Shown here: positions 7,696 through 16,901 of the stretch, piece by piece
Position numbering within the stretch: the stretch's first letter is position 1
How the letters are laid out: each line of letters opens with the position of its first letter
Assembly: GCF_023736155.1 (NCBI RefSeq)
Contig: NZ_JAMLJJ010000004.1
Span: 124,001 to 188,000 of the forward strand
DNA from: Larsenimonas salina
Lineage (GTDB): Bacteria; Pseudomonadota; Gammaproteobacteria; Pseudomonadales; Halomonadaceae
DNA: 64,000 nucleotides
Direction: 5' to 3'
Notes under the pieces: generated by a model
Seen by the model: the letters and a program-made list of their open reading frames with translations, nothing else
Database searches by the model: none
Told to the model about the DNA's origin: nothing
Made by a program: the position numbers and the translations under genes

Positions 7696-8459
7696 CCACC
7701 CTACGCATTCTCATTGCACTGATCGGCGTCGCGTACCTGATAGCGGCCTGGAAACAGCATCGTCATGGCACCCGCTGGCCAGTCTCGCGCACGGCGCTGT
7801 TCATCGGGGGCATAGTTACGCTCGAATTTGGTCTGTCGCCTCAACTCATGCAGTACGCCCATGGCGACGTTCGCATGCATATGTTTCAGCACTTGCTGAT
7901 CGGAATGTATGCCCCACTCGCGCTGGTCTTTGCCCGCCCGATGACGCTGCTTTTAAAGACGCTGAGGCCGGCGCAGAGCCGCCGTGTCGTCGCCTTTCTC
8001 GGCAACCGACTGGTGCGCCTTTGGTGCCACCCGATTACAAGCGCCGTGTTCAACGTTGGCGGCATGGCACTTCTCTACCTGACCGGGCTCTATGCGCTAC
8101 AGCTTCACACACCGTCACTGTCGCTTGTGGTCCACGTGCACTTTATCGTTGCCGGATGCCTGTTCACCTGGGCGGTGGCCGGCCCGGACCCAGCGCCGCA
8201 TCGCCCGAGTCTTTCGACACGGCTTGCGGTACTGGTCATCGCCATGGCCTGTCATGCCGTACTCGGGAAATGGATGTATTTCGTAGAGGCACCTGTGATA
8301 ACTGGAGCCACATCCATGCAGATTCAGCACGCTGCGCAGTGGATGTTCTATGGCGGCGAATTGGCAGAAGCCATTCTAGTGTTCGTGTTGGCCAGGCAGT
8401 GGCTACAGCGACATGAAGACGCCCACTTACCGATCAATAAACAACGGCTGACCACCTGA
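7692..8459 (+). CDS. Cytochrome c oxidase assembly protein, Caa3_CtaG family
   Basis: 255 residues with about seven membrane helices. The pattern MFQHLLIGMYAPLALVFARP and VHVHFIVAGCLFTWAVAGPDP, with HAAQWMFYGGELAEAI near the end, is characteristic of the Caa3_CtaG (PF09678) family linked to copper delivery and assembly of cytochrome c oxidase. It is not homologous to Cox11, which is also called CtaG. It is coupled to the upstream DUF2243 gene (ATGA overlap) and no oxidase subunit gene is adjacent, so the partner oxidase lies elsewhere. Confidence 0.85.
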   Translation: MTTLRILIALIGVAYLIAAWKQHRHGTRWPVSRTALFIGGIVTLEFGLSPQLMQYAHGDVRMHMFQHLLIGMYAPLALVFARPMTLLLKTLRPAQSRRVVAFLGNRLVRLWCHPITSAVFNVGGMALLYLTGLYALQLHTPSLSLVVHVHFIVAGCLFTWAVAGPDPAPHRPSLSTRLAVLVIAMACHAVLGKWMYFVEAPVITGATSMQIQHAAQWMFYGGELAEAILVFVLARQWLQRHEDAHLPINKQRLTT

Positions 8460-8777
8460 ACCCGATGGCGAAAACTCCACTATTCATTTGAGCGAGGCCG
8501 CGCCTCTCGAGCGCGGCATCAAGGCAACTAGATAATCTCCTCATGAACATTATGCATACCTTGATGTTAAAAATTACGCGCAACGGCCCGGCTCTGGGCT
8601 GCGAGGAAGACGTAAGTCTAAGAATTCGATAAACAAAGTGAATCACCGGTTCCCAAGAACGTATTACCTCCTATGCGCCTTGATCCATGAAGCTGGCATT
8701 AGCCAGTTCATTCGGGATCGAAAGCTCGTTCACGTCTTCCGAACGGACAAATAATAAAAGCACTCAGGAGACCGATC
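8460..8777. other. Intergenic region before the TRAP operon
   Basis: A 318-base stretch with no credible gene. It holds a hairpin at 8497-8517 (stem GCCGCGC/GCGCGGC, loop of seven) without a T run, which may end the ctaG transcript, and must hold the TRAP operon promoter. A CTCAGGAG ribosome binding site precedes the dctP-like start. Confidence 0.5.
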
Positions 8778-9812
8778 ATGGGACTTCGTCGCTCACTAGC
8801 CGTTGCGCTTTCAGCCTCAGCATTGGCGCTTACTGCGACCGCCTCGCAGGCAGCCAACACGCTTCGACTGGCCTCGTTCTGGCCTGCCAGCTCACAGATT
8901 AGTACTCACATCATCGATGACTGGATCGATACCGTTCAAAAAGAGTCCGACGGCTCGCTCAAGGTTCAGCTTTTCCCCTCACAGACTCTGGCCAAGGCTG
9001 ATCATTCGTATCAGGCCACCGTCAAGGGCATCGCCGACATTACCATCACGGCACAGGGCTACACTGCTGGCCGGTTCCCGCTGACTCAGATCGTCGAGCT
9101 GCCAGGCATTTCTCACAGCGCACGCCAGGGCTCATGCGTCGCGCAGACGTTGCTCGATCAGCAGGACGCCGTCGCCAAGGAGTACCGCGACAGTCACGTG
9201 CTGTTTCTTTTCACCACTGGCCCAGGGTTCATTAACACCAAGGACACGTTGGTCAAGACACCCGACGACCTGGCAGGGCTTCGTATTCGCCGACCAACGA
9301 CCGTTGTCGGCGACATCTTGAGCTCTTTAGGCGCTCAGCCGGTCGGCATGCCCGCCCCAGACATGTATACCTCCATGCAGCGCGGCGTCATCGACGGTGT
9401 GACCTTGCCGTGGGAAGGCATGAAAACTTTCCACCTCAATGAACTGGCGCATAAGCACACCGAAATGCCCCTGTACTCTCTGGTGTTCGTTGCCACCATG
9501 AGCGATCGCGCTTACAAGCGCTTGACGCCCGAGCAGCGCAAGGTCATCGATAACAACAGCGGCATGCGCTGGGCTAAGAAAGCGGGTGAGGTGTTCGACA
9601 CCATTGATTCACAGGGCCGCGCCGAAGCAGTTAAGGCCGGCGATCAGATCGTTACGATCGACAATCCGCTCGAAGACGCGCAGTGGAAAGGCCCGCTCAA
9701 CGCCGTCATCAAGAAATACCTGAGCGAGCTAAACGGCAAGGGTTTACCGGCCGACGCTATCTATGATGCCGCCCAGCAGGCCTCGAAGAGCTGTGGGGCG
9801 ATCCACTCATGA
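8778..9812 (+). CDS. TRAP transporter substrate-binding protein (DctP family)
   Basis: 344 residues with a clear signal peptide (cleavage after SQA, near residue 25). The body shows the DctP pattern: TLRLASFWPASS at the mature start, a GIADITITAQGY segment, and LAGLRIRRPT containing the conserved arginine that forms the salt bridge with a substrate carboxylate. The ligand is therefore probably an organic acid, but is not identifiable. It binds substrate in the periplasm and hands it to the DctQM membrane pair encoded directly downstream (4-base overlap). A pair of cysteines (SCVAQ, SCGAI) could form a disulfide. Confidence 0.9.
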   Translation: MGLRRSLAVALSASALALTATASQAANTLRLASFWPASSQISTHIIDDWIDTVQKESDGSLKVQLFPSQTLAKADHSYQATVKGIADITITAQGYTAGRFPLTQIVELPGISHSARQGSCVAQTLLDQQDAVAKEYRDSHVLFLFTTGPGFINTKDTLVKTPDDLAGLRIRRPTTVVGDILSSLGAQPVGMPAPDMYTSMQRGVIDGVTLPWEGMKTFHLNELAHKHTEMPLYSLVFVATMSDRAYKRLTPEQRKVIDNNSGMRWAKKAGEVFDTIDSQGRAEAVKAGDQIVTIDNPLEDAQWKGPLNAVIKKYLSELNGKGLPADAIYDAAQQASKSCGAIHS

Positions 9813-10321
9813 ATGGACTCTTGTTGCTTAGCCGATGGCTCGGCCGGGGGGTGCTGGCGCTAGCCGGCATCACCCTGCTTTCGATCATGAGCGTTACCGT
9901 TGCCGATGTCATCATGCGCTATCTCTTCAAGCTAACCAATGGGGCCAGCGGCATAACGCTGACCGGGAGCGTGGAGCTGGTAAAATACCTGTTGTTGATC
10001 ACGCTATTGGGCGCGATGACCGGTCAGGTCGAGCGCAGCCAGGTGGTGGTCGAGGTCTTTACCCAATCTATGAGCGACCGCCTAAAGGCGCAGCTTGGGG
10101 GAATGTTCCTGCTGGTTTTTGCCGTGATCGGGGGTTTGATGACCTCAGGCCTCATCGATGCCGCACGTTCGGCGGCCGAATTTGGAGAAGTCAGTCAGGA
10201 TCTTGGGTTTTCACTAAGTCCGGTCTACGGCCTTTCTGCCATTCTATTCGCTATTTTTGCCATTCGCAGTGCTATCCATGGCCTGGAAGGCCTCGTACGA
10301 GGAGTCAGCTATGACATCTGA
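9809..10321 (+). CDS. TRAP transporter small permease (DctQ family)
   Basis: 170 residues with four hydrophobic helices, the standard size and topology. It contains the family pattern of a first helix ending VADVIMRYLF and the GSVELVKYLLLI stretch. It is the small membrane subunit of the sodium-driven tripartite importer and holds the large subunit together with the binding protein. Its start overlaps dctP and its end overlaps dctM. Confidence 0.9.
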   Translation: MNGLLLLSRWLGRGVLALAGITLLSIMSVTVADVIMRYLFKLTNGASGITLTGSVELVKYLLLITLLGAMTGQVERSQVVVEVFTQSMSDRLKAQLGGMFLLVFAVIGGLMTSGLIDAARSAAEFGEVSQDLGFSLSPVYGLSAILFAIFAIRSAIHGLEGLVRGVSYDI

Positions 10322-11603
10322 CATGATCGGCTATATTGGCATGGCCGGACTGTTGGTCATGCTGGTGCTTCGGGTTCCTGTCGCGCTTAGCATGCTTGTC
10401 ACTGGTTTTCTAGGCTTTGCAAGCGTCATCGACGTCGATGCCGCCATTTCGATGATGAAATCGGTGCCAGTCGAAGTGCTGACCAATTACAGCTTTAGCG
10501 CCATTCCGATGTTCATTTTCATGGGCGTACTCGCCTCCCACTCCGGAATGGCCGGAAGCCTATTCGACGCCTCCCGCAAACTGTTCGGTGGCTGGAAGGG
10601 CGGCATGGCGATTGCCGCTGTCAGCTCCTGCGGCATTTTCTCCTCCATTTCCGGGTCGTCGCTTGCCACTGCCAGCACCATGAGTCGCGTCGCTCTGCCT
10701 GAGATGGAGCGCAATGGCTACGCGCCGTCGCTTGCCACTGGAGCGTTGGCCGCTGGCGGCACACTCGGGATCATGATTCCGCCCTCAATCGCACTGCTTC
10801 TTTATGCGATCTTAACCGAACAATCGGTGGGCGATATGTTCGCCGCCGGATTGATTCCGGGTCTAATGGGGCTTTTGTTTTACATCATCACGGTCTGGGT
10901 CGTGGTTAAACTGCGCCCGAACGTTGCAAGCCCTTCCGACCCGACGACTCTGATTGAAAAGATTAAGGCCATTACCGGTCTGATTCCTTTTGGGCTGGTC
11001 TTTATGGTGATTGTCTTTGGTATCTACGGAGGTCTTTTTACACCGACCGAGGGCGCCGCCATCGGGGCGTTCGCAACACTTCTATACGCCATTTTCACCG
11101 GGTTGCGGCTGGCGGGTCTCTGGAGCGCGGTTCAAGAAACACTGGCGCTATCGGCCATCGTCTTTTTCATGATCGTCGGTGCCGAGACGCTTGGGTATTT
11201 CATCTCGGCCTCTCGCGTGTCGTTTACCATTACGGAGTACGTGGCCAACCTGGGCTTGCCGAACCTCGGCGTACTTTTGTGCCTGCTACTGCTCTACTTC
11301 GCACTGGGATGCTTCATGGACTCGATCGCGATGTTGTTGATCACCGTTCCCGTGGTCTATCCGATCATTACAGCGCTTGGCATCGACCCGATCTGGTTCG
11401 GCATCATCACGGTCCTGACCGTCGAGGTCGGCTTGATCAGCCCTCCTGTCGGTATGAATGTTTTCGTCATCAAGGCAACCGCCCCTCACGTCAAGCTCGG
11501 CGAAATCTTCAGAGGCGTTATTCCGTTCATAATCTCGGACTTCTGCCGGCTTGCCCTTCTGATCGCGTTTCCCGTGCTTACGACCGCACTCATCGCCCAC
11601 TGA
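10311..11603 (+). CDS. TRAP transporter large permease (DctM family)
   Basis: 430 residues from the ATG at 10311, which lies inside the last codons of the small permease gene with GAGG upstream. An earlier in-frame start at 10257 would overlap dctQ by 65 bases and is less likely. About twelve to thirteen hydrophobic helices; the GGTLGIMIPPSIALLLYA segment is the hallmark loop of the ion-transporter superfamily, and the second half repeats the fold with ISPPVGMNVFVIK. It is the sodium-coupled transport subunit. Confidence 0.93.
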   Translation: MTSDMIGYIGMAGLLVMLVLRVPVALSMLVTGFLGFASVIDVDAAISMMKSVPVEVLTNYSFSAIPMFIFMGVLASHSGMAGSLFDASRKLFGGWKGGMAIAAVSSCGIFSSISGSSLATASTMSRVALPEMERNGYAPSLATGALAAGGTLGIMIPPSIALLLYAILTEQSVGDMFAAGLIPGLMGLLFYIITVWVVVKLRPNVASPSDPTTLIEKIKAITGLIPFGLVFMVIVFGIYGGLFTPTEGAAIGAFATLLYAIFTGLRLAGLWSAVQETLALSAIVFFMIVGAETLGYFISASRVSFTITEYVANLGLPNLGVLLCLLLLYFALGCFMDSIAMLLITVPVVYPIITALGIDPIWFGIITVLTVEVGLISPPVGMNVFVIKATAPHVKLGEIFRGVIPFIISDFCRLALLIAFPVLTTALIAH

Positions 11604-11957
11604 ACCCCATCGATAGATTGCACTTTAGAGAGCCGGCCTGCGCTGGCTCTCTTTCATTGAGCACACTTATCGAAAGCTTGGTTAAAGCACTTTAAAAACA
11701 AGGCCCCCGCCTGCTTATTTTATGCGACCCAAGTCGAATGACTCGATAACCAAACCGTATAGCCCACCTCCTCTATGGAATTTTTCACAGCCGGCGCAGC
11801 CCGGTAATGTCGAAGACACGATAACAACAATGGGCCTTTAGCCCTGATCGACTTTCTCCATCGCCGTTCGTTTCACAACAACCGACAACGCAGTCGAATG
11901 CACCGCGTCTTTGATTGACGTGGCAAGCGATAACAATCAGAGCGGAGAAAAATCAAA
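11604..11957. other. Intergenic region between the TRAP operon and the outer-membrane protein gene
   Basis: 354 bases with no credible gene. It starts with the TRAP terminator (11627-11656) and must hold the promoter of the next gene, which has GGAG 11 bases before its ATG. No clear operator was recognised. Confidence 0.5.
11627..11656 (+). terminator. Terminator of the TRAP operon
   Basis: Stem AGAGAGCC (11627-11634) pairs with GGCTCTCT (11645-11652), with a GC-rich loop, followed by TTC ATT. Confidence 0.7.
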
Positions 11958-13493
11958 ATGAGAGTGCTTTCCTTCTTTCAACCGACCCACGGACACAGCC
12001 ACACCCTTGGCCTCTTAGCGCTGGGGGCGGCATTGGCAAGCCCCTGCGCATTGGCCGCGAGCGCGGCCTCGGATGACACGACCGCGGTCAATGACAACAT
12101 CAACGCAGCGGCAACGCGGGCATTGACCACGCCCCCGCCGTCCGTGCTCAAAAGCAGCAACCCGATGGTTCGCGCTCGCCCGCTGCGCCCAGGCCCGCCG
12201 CGTTATCTCGAAAACTACTCATTTTTAAGCGATCCTGCGCAGCGCAACGACCCATTCGACAGCTTGCGAAACATCCGCCTGACTCCGTCTGCGTATCTGA
12301 CCCTTGGTGGCGGCATTCGCTATCGCTACGAATCACTTCATAATCCGGGATACGGACTCTCCGGCGTAAGCCGCGACAGCTACTGGCAGCAGCGTCTACA
12401 GGCTCACGCCGACCTCCATTTGTTTGACGACGCCCTGCGCTTTTTCGTGGAGATAGACAACACAGACTCCTGGAGTAAGGAAACGTACTCGCCCTTCGAT
12501 CAAAGCGATACCGAGATCGAGCAGGCGTTCATGGATGTTCGGCTTCCTGCCGCCGAAAACGATAGCCTGACCGCGCGCCTGGGCCGCCAAGAAATGGGAT
12601 TTGGTGATCTGGCGCTGATAGACACTCGCAATACGCCTAATGTACGCCAAGCGTTCGATGGCATTCGCCTCGCTTGGCGCGGCAACAATGGCGTCAAAAT
12701 CGATGGGTTCGCAACCCATCCGGTCAACAATATTCGACCGGGCTCGTTCAACGACAGCTCTACCGATTCTGGTGACTTCTACGGCCTCTATGCCACCGTC
12801 GATTGGCAGCCGGCGCTGAGCCAGGACTTCATTGCGCTCGGCTATAGCAGAGATGACCGCACTCTGAACGGCGTTACCGGCAATGAGAACCGCTACACCG
12901 CCGGAACGCGCCTATTCGGAAAACACGAGGCGACCGACTATTCATGGAACGTCATGTATCAGTTTGGCGACCACGCTGGCCAGGATATCAACGCTTGGGG
13001 ACTCATGAGCACGACCGGCCACACCTTTACCGAAGCAAGTTGGAAGCCTCGCATCGGAGTCGTTTTTGACGCTGCCAGCGGCGATCATGATGCCAATGAC
13101 AATTCGAGCAACACCTTTGATCCGATGTTTGCAGCCAATGGCAAGTTTTTCGGCAATGCTGGCCTGACGCAGCTTTCCAACTTGATCGCGGTGGGCCCTC
13201 AGCTGACGTTTACTCCCGTGAAGGATGTGGTGATCTCACCGACCATACTTGCCCTTTGGCGTCAAAGCGAGGATGACTACGCCTACAAACCTGGTATGAA
13301 CGCGGTGGCCGGCAGTAATGATGTTTCAGGTAAGCGATTGGGTACCTCGTATGACCTTCTGACCCGCTGGACCCCAACCAACAACCTCACCTTCGATATC
13401 GAGTATCAGTACTACGCTGCGGGAGACGTTATCGAGCGTGCCGGAGGCGAAGACACCCAGTACTTCTCAGTACGCACCTACTTTCTGTTTTAG
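11958..13493 (+). CDS. Alginate-export-family outer-membrane beta-barrel protein
   Basis: 511 residues. Signal peptide up to about residue 34 (ALA), then a soluble linker rich in Asp, Asn and Ala, then a barrel of alternating strands ending in the C-terminal aromatic YFLF that outer-membrane barrels require. The stretch YLTLGGGIRYRYESLHNPGYG, the RLGRQEMGFGD segment and the IDTRNTPNVRQAFDGIRL segment match the alginate_exp (AlgE-like) domain family. Members act as channels for anionic sugars or small organic acids; actual cargo is unknown. No alginate genes are nearby, so export of alginate is unlikely. It lies directly after the TRAP operon and could be its outer-membrane entry. Confidence 0.8.
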   Translation: MRVLSFFQPTHGHSHTLGLLALGAALASPCALAASAASDDTTAVNDNINAAATRALTTPPPSVLKSSNPMVRARPLRPGPPRYLENYSFLSDPAQRNDPFDSLRNIRLTPSAYLTLGGGIRYRYESLHNPGYGLSGVSRDSYWQQRLQAHADLHLFDDALRFFVEIDNTDSWSKETYSPFDQSDTEIEQAFMDVRLPAAENDSLTARLGRQEMGFGDLALIDTRNTPNVRQAFDGIRLAWRGNNGVKIDGFATHPVNNIRPGSFNDSSTDSGDFYGLYATVDWQPALSQDFIALGYSRDDRTLNGVTGNENRYTAGTRLFGKHEATDYSWNVMYQFGDHAGQDINAWGLMSTTGHTFTEASWKPRIGVVFDAASGDHDANDNSSNTFDPMFAANGKFFGNAGLTQLSNLIAVGPQLTFTPVKDVVISPTILALWRQSEDDYAYKPGMNAVAGSNDVSGKRLGTSYDLLTRWTPTNNLTFDIEYQYYAAGDVIERAGGEDTQYFSVRTYFLF

Positions 13494-13546
13494 GCCGTTA
13501 ACAAACCACCCGCCAAGAAGGTGGTTCTTATCGCTACTATCCCATC

Positions 13547-13574
13547 AAAAAAGAGCCGCTAGCGGCTCTTTTTT
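13547..13574 (+). terminator. Strong terminator after the alginate-export-family gene
   Basis: A fully palindromic 28-base sequence (AAAAAAGAGCCG CTAG CGGCTCTTTTTT) with T runs in both directions; it may also end transcripts from the leftward MFS gene. A smaller stem AACCACC/GGTGGTT lies just upstream at 13503-13526. Confidence 0.9.
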
Positions 13575-13655
13575 GCGTCCATGTTCTTACATTACTGCCC
13601 TTAGTTGCTTTGCTGTCTATCGCAAGAAACGAGGCCGATGCACTCGGGGTGTAGA

Positions 13656-14855
13656 TCAAGAACTGATGGCATGCGCTCGACGTTGGAATGCTCCTTTCAG
13701 CGCCCATGCAACCGCGTATAGGACGCTGGCAAACGCCAACGCTGAGATCGCACCGGGAATTCCTGCCGTCATACCGGCGATGGCCGACACCACTAGAGGG
13801 CTGATGAACTGACCGATGTAGAGGGCGCCGGTGAAAAAACCCATGCCGCGACCGCGTGTACGCTGATTGAGCGCACCCATGACCGGCGCCATCGAGTTTG
13901 GAACCAGCATGCCCGCACCAACGCCATGAATGACCACCGCGACGATCACCATGGTGTAACTCGGCGCCCGGACCAGCAGCAGCAGACCCACTGCCAGCAG
14001 TATTAACAGCAGCGTATTACAGCCGGAAACACCGAGCGTGCGACGCGCCAGCGGCCAGCTAAGCGCACCAACCAGAGAAGCCAGAAGCCCGATACCGGTC
14101 GCAAGCCCAATCATGGTGCTGGAGGTAATGCCCATGCTCACCAGGAGCCCGGGCGTCTGTACCGGCACGACCATACTCAGGATCATGCCGAAGCACACCA
14201 GCGCATAGCCCCCTAAAAGCGTCGACATCGCGACCGGACCATCCTGGCTCGGCTGATGCGCCTCGCTTTTTGCCTTGCGTGGCTCCCACAGCACCTTGGC
14301 GATAAACGGCACCAGAAGCAGTGGCAGCAAATACAGATAGAACGGCGTACGCCAGCTGTGCTCACCCAGCGCTCCGCCCACCACGAAGAACAGCGCCCCG
14401 ACCAACGCAATGGCAACGACCTGACGATTAACGTATCTAAGCCGCTGTTCGCCGTACCAGTAATCGGCAATCAGCGCCGTACAGCAGGTCATGATGATGG
14501 CCTCGGCGGCCCCGAACAGCAGCCGGACACCGACGATGGCCATTAGTTGATCGAGAACCGCAGGCAGTGCACCCAGCAAACTATAGAGCAATGCACCAAG
14601 CACCAGCAGCTTGACTCGGCCATACCGGTCGGCAAGCCAGCCGGCGATGGGCGCGAAAAAGGCAATCGCCAGTGCGGGCCCGGTCAGCGCCATGGCCACC
14701 CAGAGCGCGGCGTCCGGCATCGACGGCGCGAAATGCGCCGTCATCTTGGGAAGCACCGGGGCGACCATCACAGAGCCAACAATGGTCAGACTGCTGGCAA
14801 GCACGATGACCCAGCCCTCGGGGGCTCCGGGTTTTTTTTCAGTTATCGACGTCAT
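13656..14855 (-). CDS. MFS transporter
   Basis: 399 residues from the ATG at 14855 (MTSITEKK), chosen because AGAGGTG lies six bases upstream; a GTG at 14864 is the alternative. Twelve hydrophobic helices are visible. The loop between helices 2 and 3 has the MFS signature GWLADRYGRVKLL. Helices 4-5 carry GAAEAIIMTCCTALIADYW, the pattern of the sugar/drug-proton symporter type. Substrate unknown. It lies 12 bases downstream of an SphA-like outer-membrane gene on the same strand and is probably co-transcribed with the two tandem copies, which suggests an inner-membrane partner for the same hydrophobic compounds. Confidence 0.85.
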   Translation of the reverse strand: MTSITEKKPGAPEGWVIVLASSLTIVGSVMVAPVLPKMTAHFAPSMPDAALWVAMALTGPALAIAFFAPIAGWLADRYGRVKLLVLGALLYSLLGALPAVLDQLMAIVGVRLLFGAAEAIIMTCCTALIADYWYGEQRLRYVNRQVVAIALVGALFFVVGGALGEHSWRTPFYLYLLPLLLVPFIAKVLWEPRKAKSEAHQPSQDGPVAMSTLLGGYALVCFGMILSMVVPVQTPGLLVSMGITSSTMIGLATGIGLLASLVGALSWPLARRTLGVSGCNTLLLILLAVGLLLLVRAPSYTMVIVAVVIHGVGAGMLVPNSMAPVMGALNQRTRGRGMGFFTGALYIGQFISPLVVSAIAGMTAGIPGAISALAFASVLYAVAWALKGAFQRRAHAISS

Positions 14856-14867
14856 GTTGGCCACCTC

Positions 14868-15791
14868 TTAGAAGCTGTGAGCGATACGAAGTGCAACGTT
14901 ATAGCCTTCAGCCCGATTGCGAGCGCCGAACTCCTTGTAGGCGTGGAGCCAAACGGTTGGAAGGCCGGGCTTGAAGAAGCTGACGGCCGGGCCAAGTGCC
15001 CAGACACGGGCGCGATTGCCATCGTAAATCGTATCCGCATCACCCTTGTCGTCGGTGATCTGGTGGTAGTAGTAGCCCCCAAGGCCCACGGTATAGCTAT
15101 CTACATGCTGGCCGATGGCGAACTCATTTTTGTACTCGATGCCGGTGCGATAGTCGGTATCCGGGTTTTCGGTGTTGATGTCGAACTGGGACAGCGTCGA
15201 GAACTCAAGACCTGTATCGGTAATGTAGCTGAAACCGAAAATTGGAGAGAATGCCCAGTGGTTGACGCCTGGGTTGATCAACCGGTCTTTATCGTAATCC
15301 CCGGTCGGTGCCTGCACCTGGAACTGCGCCGTGACGCCCATGTTCGGGGCTGGATTCCAGGCAAGTATCAGCGGTGTAACCTGCAGGTCGGCCTGACGAA
15401 ACACACTGGCACTGTCGCTGAATACGGTGGTGCCGTTGACATTGACATCAAGATCGGCGTTCATCCGTGTAAAGGGCATGACCCCACTGAAGCCATAGCG
15501 CGCTCCAAACAGCGTTTTGTCGGTCATGTGGATGTAAGCCAGACCGATCGACAACACATCGATCGAGACGTCATTATCAGCCCGGTTACCGCTGGCATCA
15601 CGAAGGTTATCGGTGGTGTAGTACGAGGTTCGAAGCCCGAAGGTTCCATAAGGGGTTGCTGGAGGCAGAAAACCGGAGCCGAATTCATAGACGCCCATCG
15701 GCGTTGTCGGTGAACCATTTTCGGTGGCATAAGCGGAAGCGGCAGTCAATAAGCCAGCACACGCAGTCAGAGTAACAAGCGTTCGTTTCAT
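14868..15791 (-). CDS. SphA-like outer-membrane protein, second tandem copy
   Basis: 307 residues from the ATG at 15791 (MKRTLVTL). Signal peptide to AYA (about residue 22). The body is a predicted beta barrel of the SphA / meta-pathway phenol-degradation (PF13557-like) family: ATENGSPTTPMGVYEFGSG at the mature start, GLGGYYYHQITDDKGD, and the C-terminal barrel end ALRIAHSF. Members are proposed to help hydrophobic or aromatic compounds cross the outer membrane. It is nearly colinear with the 307-residue copy at 15978-16901, with only scattered substitutions. The MFS gene follows after 12 bases. Confidence 0.8.
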   Translation of the reverse strand: MKRTLVTLTACAGLLTAASAYATENGSPTTPMGVYEFGSGFLPPATPYGTFGLRTSYYTTDNLRDASGNRADNDVSIDVLSIGLAYIHMTDKTLFGARYGFSGVMPFTRMNADLDVNVNGTTVFSDSASVFRQADLQVTPLILAWNPAPNMGVTAQFQVQAPTGDYDKDRLINPGVNHWAFSPIFGFSYITDTGLEFSTLSQFDINTENPDTDYRTGIEYKNEFAIGQHVDSYTVGLGGYYYHQITDDKGDADTIYDGNRARVWALGPAVSFFKPGLPTVWLHAYKEFGARNRAEGYNVALRIAHSF

Positions 15792-15977
15792 GAAATGCAC
15801 CTCGTTCTTTGTGATTGTTGTGCATTTCACTGTATGGAGCGTTGAGCGGCGGGCGTTATCCAGATTTGGCACAATCACACTACCTCTTTAGTCGCCCTGC
15901 TCAAGCGTGTTGGCCACACGGAGAGGCGTGCCGCGACCGTGATGTGGCCAGCCGCGACACCTGTCGACTCTTGGGCC

Positions 15978-16901
15978 CTAGAAGCTTTGGGCGATGCGCA
16001 TAGCGATGTTGTAGCCCTGGGTGCGATTGCGTGCACCGAATTCCTTATAGGCGTGGAACCAGACCGAAGGCAGCCCCGGCTTGAAGAAACTGACGGCAGG
16101 CCCGAGCGCCCAGACCCGTGCTCGATTGCCATCCTGACTGCCCAGAGAATCGCCCTTGTCATCGGTAATTTGGTGGTAGTAATACCCGCCAAGCCCGACG
16201 GTATAGCTTTCAATGTGCTGCCCGATGGCGAATTCGTTACGGTACTCAGTGCCGCTACGATAATGGGTGTCGGGGTTTTCGGTGTTGATGTCGAACTGGG
16301 ACAGCGTCGACAGCTCAAGCCCGCTCGCCGTGATGTAGCTAATGCCAAGAATCGGTGAAAATGCCCAGTGGTTAAGCCCCGGGCTAATCAGGCGGTCTTC
16401 ATCGTAGTCACCGGTAGGCGCCTGGATCTGAAACTGCGCCGTTATCCCCATGTTGGGCGCCGGGTTCCATGCAAGCATGAGCGGAAGAAGCTGAAGGTCA
16501 GCCTGGCGGAAAACGCTGGCGTCATCGCTGAACACGGTGGTGCCATTGATGTTGACGTCAAGGTCGGCGTCCATCTTGAAAAACGGCATGACGCCACCGA
16601 ATCCGTACCGGCCGCCGAACAAGGTTTGATCCGTCATACGGATGTAGGCCACACCTACGGAAAACACGTCGATTGAGAGGTCATTGTCGGACCGGTCACC
16701 GTTATTAAGCCGCAGGTCATCGGTAGTGTAATACGCCGTCCGCAGCCCGAACGTCCCGGTGGGAGTAGCAGGAGGAAGAAAGCCCGACCCAAAGGTATAA
16801 GTCCCCATGGCAGTAGTCGGCGACCCGTTTTCAGTCGCATGAGCAGAGGTGGCCGCAAACAGGCCGAGACAGGCTGACAGTGCAACGAACGTATATTTCA
16901 T
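15978..16901 (-). CDS. SphA-like outer-membrane protein, first tandem copy
   Basis: 307 residues from the ATG at 16901 (MKYTFVAL), the same length as its neighbour; a GTG twelve bases upstream is an alternative start. Signal peptide ends SAHA near residue 22. The barrel sequence follows the same order of segments as the second copy (ATENGSPTTAMGTYTFGSG, DADLDVNINGTTVFSDDAS, ending AMRIAQSF). The two genes are a recent or strongly conserved tandem duplication; differences cluster in loop segments. Function is inferred as passage or sensing of hydrophobic substrates at the outer membrane. Confidence 0.8.
   Translation of the reverse strand: MKYTFVALSACLGLFAATSAHATENGSPTTAMGTYTFGSGFLPPATPTGTFGLRTAYYTTDDLRLNNGDRSDNDLSIDVFSVGVAYIRMTDQTLFGGRYGFGGVMPFFKMDADLDVNINGTTVFSDDASVFRQADLQLLPLMLAWNPAPNMGITAQFQIQAPTGDYDEDRLISPGLNHWAFSPILGISYITASGLELSTLSQFDINTENPDTHYRSGTEYRNEFAIGQHIESYTVGLGGYYYHQITDDKGDSLGSQDGNRARVWALGPAVSFFKPGLPSVWFHAYKEFGARNRTQGYNIAMRIAQSF

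Noticed and set aside
7643-8416. 257-codon plus-strand frame in another frame of ctaG
   Set aside because: Overlaps the clear ctaG gene fully and has no domain.
8434-8646. 70-codon minus-strand frame after ctaG
   Set aside because: No ribosome binding site, no domain, basic low-complexity sequence.
14547-15713. 388-codon plus-strand open frame over the SphA-like and MFS genes
   Set aside because: It is antisense to two clear genes, has no domain and no ribosome binding site; high-GC shadow frame.
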